From NCBI RefSeq assembly GCF_021107415.1, contig NZ_JAIOSW010000485.1, positions 1-10,878 on the forward strand: a stretch of 10,878 nucleotides of DNA, given 5' to 3'. Below, piece by piece: positions 6,410 to 10,878 of the stretch (positions are counted from its first letter, which is position 1; each line of letters starts with the position of its first letter). Both the position numbers and the translations under genes were made by a program. Source of the stretch: Desulfobacula sp. (lineage in GTDB: Bacteria; Desulfobacterota; Desulfobacteria; Desulfobacterales; Desulfobacteraceae). Below the pieces are notes generated by a model. The model was not told the origin of the DNA and made no database searches. It was given only the letters and a program-made list of their open reading frames with translations.

Positions 6410-7366
6410 ATGGATATCAGAATCATTAAAAATTTCCCAATGGGAATTAAAGAACAGATAAAACGACAGATAAAAACCATGATTGAAGACGGCAGCTTAA
6501 CTGCCGGTGAGATGCTGTTATCGGCCAGGGACATGGGAATTTTTTTAAATATTCACCGAAATACCGTGGCTTCAGTATATAAAGAGCTTGAGCAGGAAGG
6601 CTTTCTTAACGTCATTAAAGGGTCCGGTACCTTTGTCAGAAACATTGTACCTAAAAAAAACAGCGGACAGCTCAAAAAAATTTTCAATCTGGCCTATGAC
6701 CATGCGGTTCAATCAGGTTTTGAAGCCGAAAGCATCAACGATTTTTTTATCACAGGACTTTTAGAAAAATCCCGAGATACCCTAAAAGGAGGAAAAGCCA
6801 TCCTGATCGACTGCAATTATGAGGTATTGGAAACTCTGGATGAAAAGATAAAAAACCAATGTGATATAGAGTCGCATTTCATGCTGATTCAGGATATTGA
6901 AAAATTTCCCGAAAAATTTATAAAGCGGTCTGAAGAATACAATCTTATCATATGCGGCATGAACCATATGGAAGAACTCAAGAGAGCCGTTCCGGATCTG
7001 CCGGTTGAGACCATTGGATTTATGATCAAAACAGATTTTCAAATCATGAACCAGATCATGCAGTTGCCTGCCGGAACCTCGGTGGGATATTGCTGTATCT
7101 CAAAAAAAAGTTCAAAAGCATTTTTCAAAACCTTTATGTTGTCATCCGGATCATCCCTTAGCCGAATTCATGTGGGAATTGATGATACAAAGGCCCTCCG
7201 GTTCATGCTGGAATCCTGCGATATTATTTTTGCCACCCACTATGTTTATAACACCCTGGTTGAAAATTTTCCGACAGAAAAAAAAATCTACCGTGTGGAT
7301 CTGGACATTGATCCGGGAAACCTTGATTTTATAATTTCAAGACTTAAAAAAGGAGGTGCATTATGA
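6410..7366 (+). CDS. GntR-family regulator with a long C-terminal effector domain
   Basis: Residues about 1-78 form a GntR winged helix-turn-helix: IKEQIKRQIKTMIEDGSLTA, ARDMGIFLNIHRNTVASVYK and the wing IKGSGTFVRN. The remaining 240 residues are neither FCD nor a PLP aminotransferase, as no PLP-lysine motif is seen. They alternate hydrophobic strands and helices (KAILIDCNYEVLETL, YNLIICGMNHMEELK, CDIIFATHYVYNTL, KKIYRVDLDI), which suggests a Rossmann-like or periplasmic-binding-protein-like sensor. ATG 6410 has no ribosome site and coincides with the predicted transcription start. Its stop overlaps the start of the Fe-S protein gene (ATGA), so the two are co-translated. It probably governs its own operon and the divergent methyltransferase operon through the palindromes between them. 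The ligand is unknown. Confidence 0.85.
   Translation: MDIRIIKNFPMGIKEQIKRQIKTMIEDGSLTAGEMLLSARDMGIFLNIHRNTVASVYKELEQEGFLNVIKGSGTFVRNIVPKKNSGQLKKIFNLAYDHAVQSGFEAESINDFFITGLLEKSRDTLKGGKAILIDCNYEVLETLDEKIKNQCDIESHFMLIQDIEKFPEKFIKRSEEYNLIICGMNHMEELKRAVPDLPVETIGFMIKTDFQIMNQIMQLPAGTSVGYCCISKKSSKAFFKTFMLSSGSSLSRIHVGIDDTKALRFMLESCDIIFATHYVYNTLVENFPTEKKIYRVDLDIDPGNLDFIISRLKKGGAL
7352..7358 (+). promoter_or_regulatory. Strong ribosome binding site of the Fe-S protein gene
   Basis: GGAGGTG lies at the end of gntR. The GGAGG core is 6 nt from ATG 7363 and 9 nt from ATG 7366, so either of the tandem ATGs can be used. Confidence 0.75.
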
Positions 7367-8046
7367 TGGACGCTAATCTTAAAGGATATATCAATAGATA
7401 TGACAAGTGGCTGAAAAAAAATTTAATCTCTTATGCCTCTAAAGTGATCCCCATTGGAGAATCACTGGATAACGTAAAACACATCATCCCGTCACAACAG
7501 GCAATGCAGATCTTAAAACAGGCAAGACTGATCACTGTTGCTAAATGCGTCTGCCGTGAGCATTACAAAAATTGTGACAACCCCCTGGAAGTCTGTTTTA
7601 TTCTAAATGAATCCGGAGAAAAATGGATTGAAAAAGGATTGTCAAGAAAGATTGATCTTGATGAGGCCAAAACAATATTAAAACAGGCCAACCAGAACGG
7701 GCTGGTTCACCTGACGCTCTACAAACCCGACCACGAAGTTTATGCCCTGTGCAGTTGCTGTTCCTGCTGCTGCCATGACCTTCAGCTTGTCATGAAATAT
7801 GGGAAAGACTATGTCCTGACAAAATCAGATTATATTGCTAGGGATGATCCTGACAAATGCATTCAGTGCGGTCAATGTGCAGAGCGATGCGAGTTTAATG
7901 CCAGAAAATATAATGACAAGGAAATGGTTTATGATCCTGAACTCTGCTATGGATGTGGGCTATGCATTACCACATGCCCTGAAAATGCCATTATTATGAC
8001 CCCAAAAAGCGACCTCAGCCTTGTTCATAATTGCAAAACAGTCTAA
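7363..8046 (+). CDS. Cysteine-rich protein with two 4Fe-4S ferredoxin clusters
   Basis: The 227-residue protein has 19 cysteines in three groups. The N-terminal part has C62-x-C64-x6-C71-x6-C78 (CVCREHYKNCDNPLEVC). A dense run CSCCSCCC follows at 130-137. The C-terminal part is a classic two-cluster ferredoxin: C166-x2-C169-x2-C172-x3-C176 and C195-x2-C198-x2-C201-x3-C205. I recognise the overall form (Cys-rich N-terminal module, CSCC-type run, 2[4Fe-4S]) from anaerobe proteins usually annotated only as 4Fe-4S binding protein. The extra cysteines could hold a third cluster or bind a metal. No signal peptide or membrane helix is seen, so it is probably a cytoplasmic electron carrier or redox partner. 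It is translationally coupled to the GntR regulator, and the next gene downstream is foreign cassette DNA. Confidence 0.85.
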   Translation: MMDANLKGYINRYDKWLKKNLISYASKVIPIGESLDNVKHIIPSQQAMQILKQARLITVAKCVCREHYKNCDNPLEVCFILNESGEKWIEKGLSRKIDLDEAKTILKQANQNGLVHLTLYKPDHEVYALCSCCSCCCHDLQLVMKYGKDYVLTKSDYIARDDPDKCIQCGQCAERCEFNARKYNDKEMVYDPELCYGCGLCITTCPENAIIMTPKSDLSLVHNCKTV

Positions 8047-8066
8047 AATAAAAAATTTATCTCTCA

Positions 8067-8190
8067 GTAGGAACGCCAGTTACCCGGCACCCCCGCACAG
8101 ACCCGGACGTGCGGTTTTCCCGCATCCGGTTCCTATAGCTCTATCCATCCAGGACTAAATTTCCTGGAACCTCTGGGGCTTCCCGAGTTC
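8067..8190 (-). mobile_element. 3' remnant of a group II intron (domains V and VI), no reverse transcriptase
   Basis: Read on the minus strand, 8133-8100 is a 34-nt hairpin with domain V features: lower stem GAACCGG/CCGGGTC, a 2-nt CG bulge, upper stem TGCGG/CCGCA and a GAAA-like cap. Next, 8099-8067 folds as domain VI: a stem with several G-U pairs capped by GTAA (CCGG-GTAA-CTGG), ending CCTAC as bacterial introns often end in AY. Upstream is a small hairpin, CCAGGA/TCCTGG (8149-8167). No intron-encoded protein lies upstream, so the element is truncated. The catalytic-triad position reads AAC instead of AGC, and no bulged branch-point A is seen 7-8 nt from the end, so it is probably inactive. 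The upstream limit near 8190 is a guess. Confidence 0.6.
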
Positions 8191-8208
8191 TACGGCGACT
8201 TGTTCGCT
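8190..8208 (-). repeat. Left half of an attC site, interrupted by the intron remnant
   Basis: On the minus strand, R'' AGCGAAC (8208-8202) is followed by AAGTCGCC, the same spacer as in the attC at 9419-9547 (shared core GAACAAGTCGCCG). It begins 3 nt after the toxin stop codon, as expected at a cassette end. R'' is the exact complement of R' GTTCGCT (8823-8817) at the other end of the same cassette. No matching R' half is found on the left; intron sequence takes its place. Confidence 0.55.
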
Positions 8209-8211
8209 TTT

Positions 8212-8493
8212 TTATCTTGCTTTGAGATAGTTTTTTAAATCTCTATAGTAGTTTTCATGTGGACCAATCATTATCAATTCAAGATCATCTCTGATAAACC
8301 GATATGAAAGTAAGTATTCAATACTTTTCAATTTGAATTTATGAATAAATACGCCACGAAGGTCACCTTTTTTTTCTGTACCGATGTATGGAGTTTTAGC
8401 AATTTTTATAACATGCTTATCAAGCACTTTTTTGTCTTGCTTACCAAATTTTTTAACTTTCCGTTTAAATGAACGGGATTGAATGATTTTCAT
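8212..8493 (-). CDS. Type II toxin, RelE/ParE family (mRNA interferase-like)
   Basis: This 93-residue basic protein has the RelE/ParE fold pattern: N-terminal SRSFKRKVKKFGKQDKKVLDKH helices, the KGDLRGVFIHKFK segment, strand motif YLLSYRFIRDDLELIMIGPHENYYRDLKNYL. Proteins of this type usually cleave mRNA on the ribosome and are held inactive by their antitoxin. It follows the ParD-like antitoxin gene by 6 nt, the usual antitoxin-first order. The stop codon lies 3 nt from the attC half-site, marking it as the last gene of a cassette. The catalytic residues cannot be assigned by eye. Confidence 0.85.
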   Translation of the reverse strand: MKIIQSRSFKRKVKKFGKQDKKVLDKHVIKIAKTPYIGTEKKGDLRGVFIHKFKLKSIEYLLSYRFIRDDLELIMIGPHENYYRDLKNYLKAR

Positions 8494-8499
8494 TGAGTA

Positions 8500-8718
8500 C
8501 TATCCAAATTCATACTCTGATGATTCGCCTTGTTCCAGCTCTACAAGACCGATGAGGATGTCTTTAATCATGCTGTAAGTTAAATCAGGATTTTCTTCAG
8601 CACATTTTCCAATATATGCCCAGTGTTCAATTTGTCCAGTTAATGAACGTTTGTCAATTTTACTAAATATTTTTGCTTCTTTTGCCAAATTATCTGTAAT
8701 TCTTACTGCGGTCGTCAT
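8500..8718 (-). CDS. Type II antitoxin, ParD-like family
   Basis: The 72-residue product starts MTTAVRITDNLAKEAK, a ribbon-helix-helix-like N-terminus, followed by the helix SLTGQIEHWAYIGKCAEENPDLTY that matches my memory of the ParD-like antitoxin family. The acidic tail (LEQGESSEYEFG) is suited to binding the basic toxin. I chose ATG 8718, not the in-frame 8742, because GAGGAGG (8727-8733) lies 8 nt upstream of it. It should neutralise the toxin encoded 6 nt downstream and repress its own promoter; palindromes at 8768-8791 are possible operator sites. It is the first gene of the cassette that begins at the R' of the 8817-8911 attC. Confidence 0.85.
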   Translation of the reverse strand: MTTAVRITDNLAKEAKIFSKIDKRSLTGQIEHWAYIGKCAEENPDLTYSMIKDILIGLVELEQGESSEYEFG

Positions 8719-8726
8719 AATGGTTG

Positions 8727-8733
8727 CCTCCTC
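8727..8733 (-). promoter_or_regulatory. Ribosome binding site that fixes the antitoxin start
   Basis: GAGGAGG on the minus strand, 8 nt before ATG 8718. It overlaps codons that a start at 8742 would use, so it favours the shorter product. Confidence 0.7.
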
Positions 8734-8767
8734 AAGTATCATTTATATAACAAAATGACACAAAAAA

Positions 8768-8791
8768 TTGCATTATGCAACATGTTGTTGC
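8768..8791. promoter_or_regulatory. Overlapping palindromes upstream of the ParD-like/RelE operon
   Basis: TTGCATTATGCAA (8768-8780) and GCAACATGTTGTTGC (8777-8791; arms GCAACA/TGTTGC) are adjoining palindromes 50-75 nt upstream of the antitoxin start. Toxin-antitoxin operons are usually repressed through such repeats, so this is a plausible autoregulatory operator. Confidence 0.4.
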
Positions 8792-8816
8792 GAATTGTAT
8801 CGAAATTTGCTTTGAA

Positions 8817-8911
8817 AGCGAACGTCGGCTGTTGAGCCGCACGGACGTGAGCTGGTAAAATTTTAATTTATTCCAGGCTCGGCCGTGACGGCTCCAACGC
8901 CATTGATAGGC
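8817..8911 (-). repeat. attC recombination site (about 95 nt)
   Basis: On the minus strand, R'' GCCTATC (8911-8905), spacer AATGGCGTT, then L'' GGAGCCGTCACGG. The other half has CCGTGCGGCTC (L'), spacer AACAGCCGAC and R' GTTCGCT (8823-8817). The arms pair well over about 20 bp but carry two unpaired bases, a G and a T, only in the L'' half, the hallmark extrahelical bases of attC sites. The variable terminal part is AT-rich. R'' departs from the RYYYAAC consensus by one base. Confidence 0.7.
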
Positions 8912-9359
8912 AAAATTCTGATTTTGCAAAAGAAAGAATTTTATGAATACTTTTTTCAAGTGCACCACCAAGTTCAACCCCTTTCACCCTGTCTTCAGTA
9001 GCAGACTCAATTGAATCATTGGCAATTTTTCGATAATTTTCCCAAGCATCTTGATATGCTACTCTATTTTTACAAGGGATGTGAGGGCGGAATTCTTCAA
9101 CTGCAGAAGCATGACCCAACAAATTTTCTTTAACAAAACTATTAATATCTGGACGATCATGGTTTCCATGCTTTTGAGCAAGATAAATTTGAGCGAGGGA
9201 AGGTGCAAAGGTTGCTCGTAACTTCGCCTGAGCATTAATTATAGCATTATTTTTAGCAAAAACTTTGGAAAGACGATAACTAACTAAAGCACCAATAAGA
9301 GCTCCTACAATGGTGAATCCTCCAGCGATAATGGAAAGCTGGTAAACGCTGACATCCAT
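8868..9359 (-). CDS. Cassette-encoded protein of unknown function with one N-terminal membrane helix
   Basis: The 163-residue protein opens with a single hydrophobic segment (about 8-29, IIAGGFTIVGALIGALVSYR), followed by a soluble, mostly helical region with FRPH, AYQDAWENYRKIAND and LEKSIHKILSFAKSEF. I recall similar short proteins (membrane anchor, Ala-Lys-rich linker, then an FR…W..Y pattern) from integron cassettes, all of unknown function; this is memory, not a search. ATG 9359 has GGAGG (9368-9372) 8 nt upstream. The last 14 codons (from about LSMALEPSRPSLE) lie inside the attC site, common for cassette genes. It is alone in its cassette. Confidence 0.75.
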   Translation of the reverse strand: MDVSVYQLSIIAGGFTIVGALIGALVSYRLSKVFAKNNAIINAQAKLRATFAPSLAQIYLAQKHGNHDRPDINSFVKENLLGHASAVEEFRPHIPCKNRVAYQDAWENYRKIANDSIESATEDRVKGVELGGALEKSIHKILSFAKSEFCLSMALEPSRPSLE

Positions 9360-9418
9360 TAATAATTCCTCCTTGCTACGTTGTTGCTCAAATTAATAGA
9401 GGCTATCTTTGAAATTTC

Positions 9419-9547
9419 TCTGAACGTTGAGCTGAGGGGTCGGGGGCCTCTTAAGCCAACCAACTCTGTATGATTAAAAATTATGTCTATGCCAATACTT
9501 CTGAGAGCCGCTCAGTAGCCCCGATCCACTCCGGCGACTTGTTCTGC
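9419..9547 (-). repeat. attC recombination site (about 129 nt)
   Basis: On the minus strand, R'' GCAGAAC (9547-9541), spacer AAGTCGCC and L'' GGAGTGGATCGGGG; the other half has CCCCGACCCCTC, spacer AGCTCAAC and R' GTTCAGA (9425-9419). Arms GAGTGGATCGGGG and CCCCGACCCCTC pair with one mismatch and one extra A in the L'' half. It begins 5 nt after the stop of the HigA-like gene. Confidence 0.6.
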
Positions 9548-9552
9548 AATTT

Positions 9553-9858
9553 TTAAATAAGTGCTTCTATACCTTTTCTTTCAATTATATCTAATAATTT
9601 TTTTGATGCCCCAGTAGGTTTTTTATTGCCTTGTTCCCATTTTTGTACAGTTGAAGGGCTAATATTAAAAATACTTGCTAAAGCTGCTTGGCTTAGACTG
9701 AATTTGTTTCGAATAAAAACAATTTTTTCAGGAGTATATTCCTTTACTTCTGGAATACAAAGTTTTTCAATATTTTTCATGGTTATTACGTCTACCAATC
9801 CACTTTTATACAAATCTTTAACAGTGCTTGTTACCGATTTGGCAATTGATTTTCTCAT
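9553..9858 (-). CDS. higA: HigA-like antitoxin with XRE helix-turn-helix
   Basis: The 101-residue protein has an N-terminal helical region and a Cro/C1-type helix-turn-helix at about 47-80 (LSQAALASIFNISPSTVQKWEQG), ending in KPTGASKKLLDIIERKG. This is the layout of toxin-first type II antitoxins (HigA/NadS-like). The start overlaps the toxin gene by 4 nt (ATGA), so the pair is translationally coupled. It should bind and neutralise the upstream-encoded toxin and repress the shared promoter. An attC begins 5 nt after its stop codon, showing that the pair closes a cassette. The symbol reflects family resemblance only. Confidence 0.85.
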   Translation of the reverse strand: MRKSIAKSVTSTVKDLYKSGLVDVITMKNIEKLCIPEVKEYTPEKIVFIRNKFSLSQAALASIFNISPSTVQKWEQGNKKPTGASKKLLDIIERKGIEALI

Positions 9859-10226
9859 GATTTCACCTCAATAATGTCTCCATTGGTTATTGCTATTAGC
9901 ATTTCTTTAGTTGAAAAATTAAGTAAAATCCTGGATAACTCTTTAAAGATACTTAATTCTTTTTTCGACAGGTTTGATTTTTGGTTTTTGGTAAATCCAT
10001 GAATAAAAATAGCTCTGTTTCCTTTCTTGTAACAAATAATCGTTCTGCCGCTACCACTTTTACCTTGACCTTTAAATTTAATTCTTTTTTTATAAATATG
10101 CCCACCAAGGCTTGCTTCAAAATTACCATCCTGAACTTCTGTTAAAGCTATCAACAAATCATCTTCATGAATTTTTTGTTTTGATACCCATTTTGAGAAA
10201 TGTTTTGTCATTAACTTTTTCATCAT
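9855..10226 (-). CDS. higB: HigB-like type II toxin, RelE superfamily (PF06296-like)
   Basis: The product has 123 residues from ATG 10226, or 118 from ATG 10211. The core LGGHIYKKRIKFKGQGKSGSG, TIICYKKGNRAIFIHGFTKNQ and LSKKELSIFKELSRILL match the RelE-superfamily toxins paired with XRE antitoxins (annotated RelE or HigB-like); these inhibit translation by cutting mRNA. It is encoded before its antitoxin, overlapping by 4 nt. A good promoter at 10230-10257 places the transcription start around 10223, within the first codons, and there is no Shine-Dalgarno, so the message may be leaderless or start at Met6. Confidence 0.85.
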   Translation of the reverse strand: MMKKLMTKHFSKWVSKQKIHEDDLLIALTEVQDGNFEASLGGHIYKKRIKFKGQGKSGSGRTIICYKKGNRAIFIHGFTKNQKSNLSKKELSIFKELSRILLNFSTKEMLIAITNGDIIEVKS

Positions 10227-10229
10227 TTA

Positions 10230-10257
10230 AGTATAGCACGCAGTGATACATTGTCAA
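10230..10257 (-). promoter_or_regulatory. Promoter of the HigB/HigA-like operon
   Basis: On the minus strand, TTGACA (10257-10252), a 16-nt spacer and TATACT (10235-10230) make a near-consensus sigma70 promoter. Its -10 box is only 3 nt from ATG 10226, predicting a leaderless or very short leader transcript. Having its own promoter allows expression deep in the array, far from the integron promoter. Confidence 0.65.
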
Positions 10258-10276
10258 TAAGTAAAACGATTAAAAA

Positions 10277-10477
10277 TCAATATGGATCTTTTAGGTATGT
10301 ATACCCTTTATTTTTGATCAGGCTTTTATAAACAATCGGACCAAGAAGCCCACAAAGGACTGTAGCAAACAATGTGCCTGTAAACCACCAACCATACGGA
10401 TTATAGCCCTTTGTCGTATCGAGATTAAATAGCAATAGAAATCCACCTATTAAGCCAAAACTCATTCCAATTAGCAC
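10277..10477 (-). CDS. Small membrane protein of unknown function
   Basis: The frame from GTG 10477 gives 66 residues with two hydrophobic segments, IGMSFGLIGGFLLLF (3-17) and GTLFATVLCGLLGPIVY (34-50), joined by a NPYGWWFT turn, and a basic end. The start is uncertain: neither GTG 10477 nor ATG 10465 has a ribosome site. The frame is open further upstream (FKWDKINGNTNIKKPKTKP) into the preceding gene but has no ATG, GTG or TTG there, so it may use an unusual start, be coupled, or have lost its start. I do not recognise the family. Confidence 0.5.
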   Translation of the reverse strand: MLIGMSFGLIGGFLLLFNLDTTKGYNPYGWWFTGTLFATVLCGLLGPIVYKSLIKNKGYTYLKDPY

Positions 10478-10538
10478 TGAAATAAAACTGTGATTGGGTT
10501 TTGTTTTAGGCTTTTTTATGTTTGTGTTGCCATTGATT

Positions 10539-10718
10539 TTATCCCATTTGAAAAAGCATGAATAAGCCTATAACTATTGTGAAAGGGGAGAATACTAATG
10601 CTCCTCTATAATGTAAATGTCCAGCAAGAAGATGCAAAATACCAAGTGATAAAATGAAGAAAGAGATTAAGATACTCGACACCCTAACAAATTGTTCTTT
10701 TTTTTTATTGCGACTCAT
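10539..10718 (-). CDS. Small membrane protein of 59 residues, unknown function
   Basis: ATG 10718 opens a 59-codon frame beginning MSRNKKKEQFVRVSSILISF. A basic N-terminus is followed by two hydrophobic segments (about 13-33 and 40-57), so it is probably a two-helix inner-membrane protein. No strong ribosome site is visible. It is the first gene after the palindromic attC-like block and precedes the 10277-10477 frame, which overlaps its end in another frame. Size and position suit a cassette gene; I do not recognise it. Confidence 0.5.
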   Translation of the reverse strand: MSRNKKKEQFVRVSSILISFFILSLGILHLLAGHLHYRGALVFSPFTIVIGLFMLFQMG

Positions 10719-10748
10719 TGTTTTATTTTAATCTCATAAGTTTACGGG

Positions 10749-10844
10749 ACAGAATGCGTGAGTTGACCGGCAAGTTTGCCATGATAATGGACGCGTAGCG
10801 TCTGATTATTATGGCAAACTTGCCGGTCGAACGGTTGGTTCGTA
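10749..10844 (-). repeat. attC-like site built on a long near-perfect palindrome
   Basis: On the minus strand, TACGAAC (10844-10838) could be R'', then spacer CAACCGTTC, a long hairpin, spacer AACTCACGC and ATTCTGT (10755-10749) as R'. Both spacers are 9 nt, and AACTCACGC is close to the AACTCAAGC of the well-known aadA attC. The R' start is nearly complementary (5 of 7) to R'' GCAGAAC at the far end of the cassette holding the HigB/HigA genes, supporting it as that cassette's left boundary. R' departs from GTTRRRY. Confidence 0.45.
10765..10828. repeat. 64-nt hairpin with 24-bp arms
   Basis: Arms 10765-10788 and 10805-10828 match at 23 of 24 positions. The 16 nt between them contain a further stem, GACGC (10790-10794) and GCGTC (10798-10802), with a GTA loop. 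There is no T-tract, so this is not a standard terminator; it may be the stem of an unusually regular attC site. Confidence 0.8.
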
Positions 10845-10874
10845 CCGCGCAGCGGTGCGGGCCAATTGTTCGAC
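10826..10874 (-). repeat. Compact attC-like palindrome (49 nt)
   Basis: The ends are exact complements, GTCGAAC (minus strand 10874-10868) and GTTCGAC (10832-10826), as for R'' and R'. Between them TTGGCCCGCACCGC and GCGGTACGAACCAA pair around a TGC loop with three G-T pairs, and 2-nt unpaired stretches separate stem and ends. It is shorter than most attC sites and overlaps the neighbouring palindrome, so it may be one part of a composite site. Confidence 0.4.
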
Positions 10875-10878
10875 GTAG

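Larger units (their letters stand above)
8190..10878 (-). mobile_element. Distal part of an integron gene-cassette array
   Basis: All genes here are short, on the minus strand, and separated by palindromic sites with attC geometry at 8190-8208 (half), 8817-8911, 9419-9547 and 10749-10874. Contents, two toxin-antitoxin pairs and small unknown membrane proteins, are typical of large chromosomal integrons, where toxin-antitoxin cassettes stabilise the array. No integrase gene is present; by gene orientation it should lie beyond the right edge, or the array may be a cluster of attC sites lacking an integrase. Confidence 0.65.

Noticed and set aside
8067..8190. Transcription terminator of the Fe-S gene
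   Set aside because: The GC-rich hairpins fit group II intron domains V and VI better, and there is no T-tract after them on the plus strand.
8732..8977. Minus-strand open frame of 81 codons over the attC and the end of the cassette gene
   Set aside because: It is a readthrough of the attC in another frame (QWRWSRHGRAW) and overlaps a better-supported gene with a ribosome site.
8783..9387. Shared word GTTGTTGC upstream of the antitoxin gene (8784-8791) and upstream of the 8868-9359 gene (9380-9387)
   Set aside because: Too short to be more than chance; surrounding bases do not match.
10765..10828. Insertion-sequence terminal repeats or rho-independent terminator
   Set aside because: There is no transposase between the arms (16 nt only) and no T-tract; an attC-like stem in a cassette array is more likely.
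1..10878. CRISPR array, tRNA or rRNA genes
   Set aside because: No regularly spaced direct repeats, cloverleaf-like sequences or rRNA segments were found by eye on either strand.

Overview
The window is AT-rich and carries a large PAS-domain sensor kinase, clustered Fe-S cysteines and small regulated operons. This suits a marine or sediment sulfate-reducing deltaproteobacterium (Desulfobacterales-like). That placement is inferred from protein flavour; there is no rRNA or marker gene to prove it.

Left part (1-4750). A minus-strand sensor histidine kinase (7TM sensor, three PAS domains, HisKA, HATPase) runs off the left edge. It lies 85 nt downstream of a minus-strand FAD-dependent amine/amino-acid oxidoreductase. 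That oxidase is divergent from a plus-strand FCD-type GntR regulator. The 197-nt gap between them holds a symmetric operator centred on TGGTATACCA over the oxidase -10 box, and a second GGTATAC site just after the predicted start of gntR transcription. This points to a repressor controlling itself and one oxidase.

Middle part (4779-8046). A compact minus-strand operon encodes a SAM methyltransferase, an ElaA-type GNAT acetyltransferase and an ArfB-type ribosome rescue factor. It is divergent from a second GntR-type regulator, which overlaps by 4 nt the start of a cysteine-rich protein with two 4Fe-4S clusters. Two nested palindromes and two face-to-face promoters lie in the short divergent gap.

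Right part (8067-10878). This is accessory DNA, best explained as the distal end of an integron gene-cassette array. All genes are small, on the minus strand, and separated by palindromic sites with attC geometry. The array holds a RelE/ParE toxin with ParD-like antitoxin, a cassette protein with one membrane segment, a HigB/HigA-like toxin-antitoxin pair preceded by two tiny membrane proteins, and a complex palindromic attC-like block at the right edge. No integrase is visible; if present it should lie to the right. The array ends on the left in half of an attC fused to the 3' end (domains V and VI) of a group II intron that has no reverse transcriptase here. That scar abuts the end of the Fe-S gene and marks the array/chromosome junction.

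No tRNA, rRNA, CRISPR array or complete insertion sequence was seen. No stretch over 300 bases lacks a gene.
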